Assembly (NCBI GenBank): GCA_943736015.1
Contig: OX031060.1
Coordinates: forward strand, 11,979,501-12,043,500
Origin: Tridacna crocea
Taxonomy: Eukaryota > Mollusca > Bivalvia > Cardiida > Cardiidae
Length of the DNA: 64,000 bases
Direction of reading: 5' to 3'
The notes under the pieces are model-generated. The model was not told the origin of the DNA, did no database searches, and saw only the letters and a list, made by a program, of their open reading frames with translations. Shown here piece after piece: positions 12,001-24,000 of the stretch; within the stretch, counting starts at the first letter, position 1; every line of letters starts with the position of its first letter. Made by a program: the position numbers and the translations under genes.

Positions 12001-15000
12001 GTTGATGTTATAGATGATGAAGAAACAATGGTAGATGATGAAGTTGATGTCAGTGATGAACAGCAATCTAAGCAAAGTAAAACTAAGAGAAGGACAACTG
12101 CTCGAGGGAAAGTGAAAAAAGCTGTGATTGGAGCATTACTTATCCAGCTGGAAGTATTTGCTAAGTTTAGAAATCCTAAGTCTATCTGTAGAGAGTCAGA
12201 ACTGAGGGAACTTTATTTTGATGTAAGTATTGTACTGGAAAATTTTGATAAATATGGTATGAAGAATTGGGTTTTATTATATACCTGAACATTTTCAAGG
12301 TGAAATACATATGTGGCACACAGATAAAAAATCACACACAACAAAAAAGTACACAAATACTTTCCCTAAACCAGTTCGAAAAACTGTGTAGTTTTGGCTT
12401 CATAAATTTCTGTTACTTGACCAGATAACTGTTACAGGTTTTTTAATCCCGGTATTTAAGGGTTTTTTTTTTATCATTTCATTTTATAAAAAAAAATGTC
12501 ACGGTCCAATAAAGGAAGGATTTTACTTGTCATATGAGAGACCAAAGCGGGACAAGTGTTTTTTCAAAGTCACTTGTCCTGTACAGGACAAGTGTCTTTT
12601 TTTCTAGAAAATTTTGGACTCTGCTATTAATGTAATTTGTTTTACCCTTTATCTAACATTTCATGGCTTGTATGATTCTTTTATGAACTGCTTTTGATGA
12701 CATTGTCGAAAAGTATAGGCACAAGTGAATTAATTAACAAAACATGCTGTCATGTCAAAGTCTTGGGCTGGCCCAAATTGAAAGCGTTTCCAGATGACAA
12801 AATGAATGTGACTAAAGAATTGAAATTTGTTTTAAGAAGGGAGGAAAACATTGTGGGAAAAGGAGAAAATCCTGGTTACCAGCATTTTCTTCTTTTCCCA
12901 CAATGTTTACAAAAGGCTTCTTTCACAGGGGTGTTTAAAGTCAGGATTGTGTGGTACGGGGTTAAGGAACTATAAGGACGGAGGCTTTTGAAAACACACT
13001 GGGGAAAGGAAACAGTACTTGTTACCAGTATTTTCTCTTTGTTTCAAAGTCCTACCCAACTTATACTGGTGTCTGCAGACGCTTTCAAATAGATTTTTCA
13101 GTGTGTTGTTGAGAGTGAAGCATTCACGGAGATTGTATTAGCCCCGACACTAATATTCTGTTTCTGTTATTTACAGTTCCTGCTACATAGACACCCACAA
13201 GTCCAAAAGGCAGCCTTCAACTGTATTCTCAGCTACAAAGATAAATATTTAACGCCCTACAAGTATGCTACTTTTTTACAACTTTTTTGAATTATGACAG
13301 TCTAAAATTAATATATATGTATATTAGTCATACCATGTGAAAAGGGGGTTTAACTTGTTGTATGCAAATGTCTTAAATATGGTCAGGTCTAAAAGTTGGT
13401 GGTCTGGTAAAGACTTAACTCATTACCAAATGAAAAAAATTTTGGCTTGTCCAAATGGAAAGCATTTGGAGACAACAAAGTTAAAGTGACTGAAAATTTG
13501 AAATATGTTTTGTGAAGGTCAGAAAACATTGTGGGAAAAGGAGAAAATGCTGGTTACCAGCATTTTCTCCACAATGTTTTCTAAAGGCTTCTTTCTCAAG
13601 GTCGTCAAAAGAAGGGATATTGTGATCTAAAGAGTTAAACAACAAAATTTTAGACTTGTCCAATTGTAAATTGAAAGCATTTGCAGACAACAAAAAAAAT
13701 GTGACTCAAAAATAAAAACTTGACTGTAGAAGAGTTGTAAACAGAGTGGGAAAAAGAGAAAATGCTAGTTACAGGCAAGTATCTCCTTTTCCCACAATGT
13801 TTTCAGAAGGCTTCTTCCTCTGGATTGTTAAATCCAGGAATTGTTTGGTAAAGGGTTATGGAGATTTTTTTTTTATTATTTTCTTTTTCTCCTGTTTACT
13901 TCAGTATATAGTGTACATGATTTAGCTTGCTGAAAATTTACTGCCTGTAATTACAGAGACAACTTCAGGTTATGCAGATTTTTTTTTTTTTATTATTTTC
14001 TTTTTCTCCTGTTTACTTCAGTATATAGTGTACCTGATTTAACTTGTTGAAAATTTACTGCCTGTAATTACAGAGACAAATTCAGTCGACTTCTAGATGA
14101 CAAGACTTTCAAGAACGAGCTGGTCTGTTTTAGTATAGATGATGAGAATAGTGTGATAGACCCAACACATAGGCAGGATGTACTGCCTTTACTGATGAGG
14201 TATTGCTTGCTTAGTATTAAAGTTCCATCAAGCAACTTAACTCATTACCAAACGACAAGATTTTAAGTTTGTCCAAATCATAAGCATTTGCAGACGACGA
14301 AGTAAAAGTGACTGAAAATTTGAAATTTGCTGTATGAAGGGTAGAAAACATTATGGGAAAAGGAGAAAATGCTGGTTACCAGTATTTTCTCCTTTTTCCA
14401 TAATGTTTTCTAAAGGCTTCTTTCTCGGGGGCATCAAAAGTAGGGATTGTGTGGTAATAAGTTAAAACAGGAATATCTCATCCATTACCTTATCTTTTCC
14501 CGTTCTCTCTCCCTGTACTTTTCAGTCTAACTCATTTCATGTTTTCCAGTTAAAACATATCCCTCCCCTATCCCTAGACAATTACTAGTAGATCTTCTAT
14601 TTTTTTCTCTCACTTTATAGTCTATTAGTTTAATTTTTTTTTTCACTTGTACTTGTTTTAAGCCATCAGCTTGTAGAAGAACATTTTGCAGTAAATTGTG
14701 AATTGTATTTGTAAAATATCATGTGCATTTCAGTTGAATATGCAAATATCTTAAGATATGTTTAAGCTAGCCAGGAATAGCTATAGTATTATTACAGACT
14801 GTTTGAGTTTTTGGAGTGAGTTTTTACAGAAATACCCAAATTAGAGAAGTTGCCAATGAAATTAGAAAACTTGCCACACTGCAACAAAACTTTTGACTTG
14901 TATTGTTAAGATTTCCAAAGACAAATCCATTGTTAACAACATTCTGATTTAAATTTTTTTCAAAGGACAAAGTTTTAAACTTGTCCAACTGGAAGTAATT

Positions 15001-18000
15001 GCAGACGACAATTTCATTGTATCTCAAATGATGGAACTTGCCTTTGAATGGGTAGAAAATGTTTTGGAAAACAAGAGAATGCTGGCTACTATCATTTTCT
15101 CCTTCTTTCACTATGTTTTCAAAAAGTTTTCTTTTCATAGCTATTAACACTTTACCACATAATTCTGACTTTTAACAACCTTGAGAAAGAAGCCTATTGA
15201 AAACATTGTTGGAAAAGGAGAAAATGCTGGTAACCAGCATTTTATTCTTTTCTCATGTTTACAACTCTTCCCAAAACAAACCACAATTTTTCCATTACAT
15301 TTATTTTTTTGTCTGCTAATGTTGGCAATCAAGACCACAGGAGCTTAACACATGATAACTAGTGCTAACCTGAGCTTCAAGACATCATTTTGATAAAAAA
15401 TTGGATTATCTGTAAGATATTTATTTACGGATATTCAGTTTTTGTCTTAAAGCACAAATTGGAACAAATTACCTTGTGCCAAAGCCCTGTGATTTAGACT
15501 AGTCAGAATTATTTTCATTTGGTGAAGAGTTTAAAACTTATGATTGTGTGGTGAAGGGTTGAAGAATGGATGCTGCTGCTGTAGTCTCGTCTAAAAACAT
15601 TGACAAACAACACCCATTATCTCCCCTTTTTCAATATCTACAGAATCCTTCATGGTAAAATGCGATCAAAGACCGGAATGGGAAAAGTGGGGATGGGAGT
15701 TAGACAGTCGATAGTTCTAAGATTTCTCAATGGATGCAGGGAAGACGAGTTACAGATATTTATAGATCTTGTGTTCAAGCCATTCCAGGACTTTATTTCT
15801 GGTATGTGTGGTTTATGTTTCTAAATCTCTGTCTCACATGTAAACTGTTTCCTTTTCTAATTCAGAAACAAATTGGATGAAAACAATAATACTCATATAA
15901 ACAGTCACAAGAGAAAAACACAAAAGCATATATGTTACACTGCAGAAACAAAAGCATGAAAAAATAAAACATACACATTATTATACCCCTGCAAAATGAA
16001 AGAGTAAGCCTGTATGTTCGTGTGTCTGTGTGTCCAGCTGTGTACAAAATACTAGTAATTGCCTGTTTCTGTCAAAGTGTAAAGTCACATTCATTGATAG
16101 CTCTGGTTTTTGTTATATGATGGCAGTAAGTAAACCTGTTCATGCTTCCCATGGGTTTTTTCATTAGCTCTTTCTTTGTAAGCTCCTGCGTGCTTTGCAA
16201 CATAAATATTATCGAAACAGTGTTTAACAGTGAGGGGAATGAACTCTGTTGCAGCTAATATCATCAATCTATAGACAGAAATTTGGCCAAGCTCAGAATT
16301 GAATCATTGACAACTGGGTTTCAAGTCTTTTTGATACAGACAGAGATACAAGGTCTGCAAGACAGAAACAAACATTATTAACGCTTCGATAACCTGTAGA
16401 TAATACAATTTGGAAAGACATATAACAGAAATGGACAGCGTAGATGTAAGGAAAGTCTGCTCTGCTTGTTCAGTCAGATTCCAAAGTTGTATTTAAAAGA
16501 TCTGGCTTTTGCATGTACACTGTAGGAAATTTACAAAGTTTTCTTCATTTAATTCTATATGGAACAGTTCCCAGTTGATTGACCAGAGGAAAAAAGGCCT
16601 TTAAAAACATTGTGTGACATGGAGAAAGTGCTGGTAGCCAGCATTTTCTCCATATCCCACAGTGTTTTGCCATCTTTGACAACCAAACCACAACACTTTT
16701 GTCATGTATTGAAAGCTTAACTCTTTGTCACACAATCCTGACTTTAACAACTGGGAGAAAGAGGCCTTTTGAAAACATTGTGGGACAAGGAGAAAATGCT
16801 AGTAACCAGCATTTTCTCCTTTTTCACACAATATTTACCAGCTTCCCAATACAAATTTTAATTTTCAAGTCACATTTATTTTGTTGTCTGCAAATGCGTT
16901 CAGTTTGGACAAGTCTAAAATTTTGTCGTTTGGTAAAGAAGTAAAATAAGATAAATCTTGTGACACAATAGAATCATTTTGTCATGTTTTTTTTTTTATC
17001 AAAATGAATCTTTTTCAACTTAGATTTTTCTCATGAAATTTTTTTCTTATAGAAGAAGTTAAAAGTAAAACAAGATTCAGTTGATTCATATTTTTTCACA
17101 GATAATTTGTTCCAGAAAGTTAAAGAGATCAGAACAACCATTGATTTATCTAAAGTTGTTACAATTAAAAAGATGCAAGGGTAAGTTGAGTAATTTCGTT
17201 TAAACATATTTGTTCTAAATCTATTGAGAAACAAGTTCCTACAACTTATACAAACCTTTATCAATTCTGCTCTGGGAACTACACAGTTCTTGCACCAAAT
17301 GTTGACAACCGCCTATGGGTATCGAAATTGGGACTTATGGTTATGAGGCGACACTCTATTACTGTTTCCCAAACAGCAACATTTTAGAGTAGACCAAATT
17401 GACAGTGTTGGCAGATGACAAATAAAATGTGAAGTAAAATGATGATTTTTGTCTGTGAAAGAGAAGAAAAAATATTGGGAAAAAGGAGAAAATGCTAGCT
17501 ATCAGAATTTTCTCCTTTTCCAGCTATGTTTTCAAAGGCCTTCTTTCCCAGCAGTTGAAAAAAGCAGCAATTGTTTGGGAAAGTCCATGAAGGTCTGGAT
17601 TTGAACTATCTACAGAATTTGCAATCTGACCTGACATCAAGTCTAGCTGGTATGTTGTGAAATATTTTGGTAAATACATCCTTTAATTTGGTATGCATTT
17701 TGTGGTTTACTGATTGAGAAAGTACTTTTTTTTTTTTTTTTTTTTTAAATATATATATATATATATATTTAAAAAAAAAAAAAAAAAAAACCCTTTACCA
17801 GACAAAAAAATTTTAGCCTTGTACAAATTGAAAGCATTTGTAGTCGAAAATTTCGATGTGGATCAAATGGTGCAATTTTTCTTTGATAGGATAGAAAACA
17901 TATTGGGTAAAGGAGAAAATGCTGGTTACCAGCATTTTCTCTTTTTCCCATAATGTTTTCAAAAGGCTTCTTTCCCAGGTAGAGGGCTAAGCACTCAGTG

Positions 18001-21000
18001 TATCAGTATGGATAATTTCTATTTTGATAGGGTGATGAGTTCAGCTGAAATGATACTGAAGAAACTTGGGCATTTGATTGACAGTTACCTCCCCCATATT
18101 ATACAGATCATTGTTGGTCTAGGGACGGTCAGTTCTGTATGTTTAGAGAAAAGAGATCAAATTGTACCGTATGTCCTAAGTCCATTGAAGAGTGTTAGAC
18201 AGATGGCAATATCTAGAATCACACAGGTATGTAGACATGTTATATTATTCCCTCCTTCAAAGGAGAATAGTTTCTTATTTTGTTGTCTCCAGTCTATCAG
18301 ATGGTCGTTCTGGTAGTCTTCTCTGTATTCAAAAAACTTAATGAAAGATAAGATCTTGCTTATACCCATCTGACCTTGATGGTTCAATTGTAGTATAGAT
18401 AGCCACCATAAAGTGTGTAATTTTGTCTGAATTGACCTTCAGATCAATAGGTCAGAGGTCAAGGTTATAATCAACTTCAATATACTGAACTTTGTACATA
18501 CATTAAGTAGCATTTGTTTGACCTGGGTTCTTTAACCCATTACCACACAATCCCTACTTTTGACAAACCTGAGAAAGAAGCCTATAGAAAACATTGTGGG
18601 AAACCAGCATTTTCTCCTTTTCCCACAGTATTTTCTACCCTTCCCAAGTTAAGTTTTAATTTTTCAGTCACCTTTATTTTGTCGTCTGCAAATGTTTTCA
18701 ATTTGGACCAGTCTAAAATATTGTCCTTTGGTAATGGGTTAAACTGGCCTCGGGTATCTTATTCTTGTGCCACATGGATACATAAATCTTGGTAAAGTTT
18801 TCTATTTACCCACAAATTTTAGAAAAATAAATTTATACACTTTGGAGGCAATGTTTTCAGTCCAGTGCTGATTATACATGGTTGAAATGTATTGTCATGA
18901 TAAAACTGCAACAAGTTGAAAATTTTTTCAGGCTGACCTAGGTCAGATGCATTAATCCGTTACCGCACAATCTCTACTTTTGACTCCCCTGAGAGAGAAG
19001 CCTTTTGAAAACACTGTAGAAAAAGGAGAAAATGCTGGTAACCAGCATTTTCTCCTTTTCCCACAGTGTTTTCTACCCTTCCCAGAACAAATTTCAATTT
19101 TTCAGTCACCTTTATTTTGTCGTCTGCAAATGCTTTCAATTTGCCCCAGTCTAAAATTTTGTCGTGTGGTAAAGAGTTGACCCGTTACTACACGGCCAAA
19201 ATATAGACCTATCCAAATCGAAAGCATTTGCAGACGACTATTTCAAAGTGGCTGAAATGGTGCAATTTTACTATGAGAGAGTAGAATGCTTTGTGAGAAA
19301 AGGAGAAAATGCTGGCTACCAGCATTTTCTCCTTTTCCCACAATGTTTTCAAAAGGCTTCTTCCTTAGGGTCGTTAAAAGTTGTTATTGTGTGGTAAAGG
19401 GTTAAGCGCCTTTTTCAAAGAGCACATCTCAAAATATTATTTTCTTTTTCTCACCAGATATTTGTAGATTACAAGGAATATGAGTGGAGCTCTATGGAGA
19501 TAGACGCTATATTTGAGGGTATGGTTTGGCATCGACTGGAAAAATTGTCCGTTGATGGATTTGATAGTCCAAATCCTATTCTCAGATTCTTCCAGGCACT
19601 GTCTAAAAATCCAAGGTATGGCTAACATAGTGTTTCGTTGAGCTGGACTTTTTATTTTCTATATGTTTGTTTTTTTTTTATAGTGCAAATTGTCTTGACA
19701 AAATTCTGACCAATTCTTAACTTAACCACAAGTATTTCAAAAGCAATAGATTGACCATTTTACACAGTATTATGATCAAACTAATAATCCTGTTCTATTA
19801 TTTCTGTCTCTCCCACCCATGTGCATGTTTAAATGATTTTGTGATTTCAATCTCTTAGTCATTATTGAGTGGCACAGCAATCAGTAGAGGAAAAGAATGA
19901 ATAAATAAATCAATGTTACAGCTTAACTCAAGATTTCCTTCTGGCAAAAAGTCATCTCTGCCTGAACTTTGAACTTAAAGGGAGTAATTGTTTGCCTGCA
20001 GCAGTTTTAGGTCAGAATTTAGTCGAAGTCTACGACCCTTGAGCTAAACAGACACCATGTTACTAATCTAATAGGGTTTGTCATGAGAAAATATTGGCTG
20101 GCAATGATATTAATAGCTTCTAACTTCAGGTACTTCCCTCTTCTGGCTAAACACCATGAGAATGATGTAAACTGTACTCCTCTAGTCCACGTCATCAAGC
20201 TTCTCTCTCACAAAGATGTATCTAAAAGTGTGACCAGTGTTGTTCTGGAAATGGTTGATAATCTTCTGAATGACACAGATGAACATGAAGATCTCCCTCC
20301 TGTTGTAGTAAACCATATGCTCAACTTAGACCAAGGTTAGAATCTGTTATGAAACCTTTAAGTTACAGTCTTGTGTTTCTGGAGAAAAGTATTTTGAAAA
20401 CATTGCAGAAAAAGAAGAGAAGATGCATGCAGCAGCATTTTCACTAACCTCTGTGTTTTTTTACCCTTTCAAAAGCAAATCCTATTAATTGACCACATTT
20501 GATAGATGGTTTGCCATTCTTTACAAGTCTGAAATTCTGTCAGCTAGAAGTTATTGTTTTAGGAGGCAAAAAGAACAGAATAATTTTCAGATTAAATGAA
20601 TGGAAATAGAATGATGCATGATTTTCTTACTCTGTACCAAACAACAAAATTTTAGACTTGTCGAAATTTAAAGCACTTGCAGATGACTAAATAAACACAA
20701 CTCAAAAATTGAACCTCGTTTCCAGCAGGGTAGAAAGCATTGTGGGTAATGGAAGAAATGCTGGTCACCAGCATTTTCTCATTTTCCCACAATGTTTTCA
20801 AAGGCTATGTGAATGATTTTCAACTCTTTGTATGGCCAATAGGTTTATTGTCTTTAAGGATACCTTAAATGCTTGAAATAAACAAAATCTTGTTGGTTTA
20901 AACTGGTACTCGAAGGCAGATGACACTTATGAAAGATGCACTTTCTGTGCAGTCTGATCTTGATCCATGTCATTTGCAAAAGCTTGTTATTTTGACTATG

Positions 21001-24000
21001 GCACTGAAAGGGTCAAATTTGACATTTACCATTGTTTAGAATTTCCGCACCCTCCGAATATACACGATGATAAACCATTCACTTTCTGCTTATTCTTTGC
21101 ATAAAGGTCAATTTCAAGTCAATTTTTTCGAGTAATAACAATCACAGCCTCTTATAATCTATCTCCTGCATTTTTTTTCAATTTTGACAGTTATAGATTT
21201 TTTTTTTCTTGTAAAGAGTCTTATCTTTTTTCTCATCAGATTGCCCCATGGGAAGAGCACTGTTACAGCCTCATGTTAATGATGTTTTGATCTATCTGGA
21301 GAAAGCAATGAAAACCTTATTTACAAAACAGAATAGGAAACAAGAAAACTTTGTGGAGCTTGATGTTTTATCCAGGTAATCTGTCATACTGTTTATTTTA
21401 TATCACTTCTAATGTAGCCCTATACCAAATAGTCCTATATTTTTATGACCTTTTGATCCTTGGCTTTTAAAAACACCAGAGAAAGTGATGATGACAGGAA
21501 TTATCTTGTTTTCCCACAGGTTTTAATTTTTTTACCTCTTTACCAAATAAAAAAAAAATATATAGACTGGTCCAAATTGAAAGCATTTACAGACAACAAA
21601 ATAATTATGACTAAAAAATTATAATTTGGTTTAGGAAGGGTAAGAAACATTGTGGGAAATGGAGAAAATGCTGGTTACCAGCAATTTATCCTTTTCTCAC
21701 AATGTTTTTAAAAGGCTTCTTTCTTAGGGTCATTAAAATTCGGGATTGTTTGGTAAAGATTTAACCCATTACCAAACAGCAAAATTTTAGGTTTGTCAGA
21801 ACTGAAAGGAATTGCAGACATCAAAATAAAAGTGACTGAAAATCTGAAATTGGTTTTGAGAAGGGTAGAAAACATTGTGGGAAAAGGAGAAAATGCTGGT
21901 TACCAGCATTTTCTCCTTTTCCCACAATGTTTTCAAAAGACTTCTTTCTCAGGGGCGTCAAAAGTATGGATTGTGTGGTAATGGGTTAAAGGAAAAATTC
22001 AAATTTTTTAACAATGGTTTGGAAGGCTCTTGAGAAGATTTTGGAAGAATTCTCATTTACTACTTGCAGCTGATTTGCACGTTTTATAAAGCATTTTGTA
22101 AGTTAGATAGTTTTTATACGCCCGAAAGGTCATATTATGTTATACCCCCGTCCGTCCGTCCGTCTATCCGTCCGTCCGTTAGCAATTTCTTGTGTGTGCA
22201 ACTCCTCCTACAGTTTTCATCGGAATTCTTTGAAACTTGCCACAATGAATCTCCATGATGTCTAGTTGTGCACCTGGGTCTTAGAATTTTGATCGCTGTT
22301 TGCGTTCCAAAATTATCTGCCCTTGATTTCTGAAATAACCAACTTTTCACTTTGAATTTTGGTTCAGGCCATAACTTCCATACCATACAAGGTATCAAAT
22401 TGAAACTACATACACAGATAGAACACATTATGGAGAAGTGCAGTACACATGAAACATAACTCTGCCACTTCTATTTTTTGAGTTATTGCCCTTTGTTAAT
22501 TTTTGGATTGAATTTTTGTCCAGGCCATAACTTCCAAACTATAAAAGCTAAAAACTTGCAACTTCATACACTGATAGAACACAATATGGAGAAGTGCAGT
22601 GCACATGAACCATAACTCTGCCACCGTTATTTTTTGAGTTACAGCCCTTTGTTAATTTTCTCTTTGAATTTTTGTCCAGGCCATAACTTCTAAACTATAA
22701 AAGCTATTAACTTGGAACTTCATACACTGATAGAACACATTGTGGAGAAGTGCATCGCACATGAACCATAACTCTGCCACCGTTATTTTTTGAGTTATTG
22801 CCCTTTGTTAATTTTCAGTTTGAATTTTTGTCCAGGCCATAACTTCCAAACTATAAAAGCTAATAAATTGCAACTTCATACACTGATAGAACCCATTATG
22901 GAGAAGTGCAGTGCACATGAACCATAACTCTGCGACCTTTATTTTTTTAGTTATTGCCCTTTCTTAATTTTCAGTTTGAATTTTTGTCCAGGCCATAACT
23001 CCCAAACTTTAAAACCTATCATCTTGAAACTTCAAAGACTAATAGAACACATTATGAAGAAGTGCACTGCACAACAACCATAACTCTGCCATCCTTCCTT
23101 TTTAGTTATTGCTCTTTGTTAGTTTTCTCTTTGAATTTTCGTCTGGGCCATAATTTCTAAAATATAAAAGCTATGATCTTGAACCTTTCAAGACTGATAG
23201 AACACCTTGTGGAGAACAGCAATTCACAAAATTTGTAACTGTGCCACCCTTCTTTTTTTAGCTATTGCCCTTTAATATTTTTCACATATCATGGAGATTA
23301 ACTACTCTTCATTATTGGCCCTTCCGTCATTTCAACTCATTTCACTGACAAGCCCCTTCGGGCGTATATGCGCCACTTTGCGAAGCTCTTGTTTCTGTTT
23401 ATTAAGAAACGAGGGTAACTCTATATAATTGTGCAATGAGAATTCTTTTTCCCATGAAAATTCATCCCCCTTCTTCCCACATCAAAAACCGAGCCCCTGG
23501 AGCCCAGTTAGTAGCGTACCGGAATAGAGAACAGGGGGTTGTGGGTTTGATCCCCGGCTTGGCTAATTTCTTTCTGAGGATTGATGATGGTCATTGCAAC
23601 AGGATTCATTCCTCTCTCACAGCTGATGATAGTTATCTGGGAAAGCAGCCAGTGCTTTGGAAAGAAAAAATACTGAAATAATGCTGAAAATGGTGTTTTA
23701 ACACCATACAACCAATCAACAATCGACCCCACATCAAAGATTTGGCCTGTATTTGAAAGTAAGTTTTGAGGAACTTCAGTAAAACCCGTCTCGGTAATCT
23801 CCTCTATTAACCCATTACCACACAATCCCTACTTTAGAAGCCTCTGAGAAAGAAGTCTTTAGCAAACATTGTGGGAAAAGGAGAAAATGCTGGTTAACCC
23901 TTTACCTAACAATTCCAGGATTATATTTCCCAGGAAAAGAAGGTTCTTAACTCTTCACCAAACGACAAAATTTTAGACTGGTCCAGATTCAAAGCATTTG

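Noticed and set aside
12223..12288. Extension of exon 11 past its donor to the stop at 12,286
   Set aside because: The strong donor gtaagt at 12,223 and the perfect family match of exon 12 in phase 0 show that the extension is intron.
17053..17101. Earlier acceptor for exon 15 at tcttatag
   Set aside because: In the required phase it gives an in-frame tga; the acceptor at 17,100-17,101 gives a clean frame.
22064..22428. Open frames at the start of the second Helentron-like element
   Set aside because: Low-complexity (ccgt)n coding and tandem-unit sequence, with no family resemblance.
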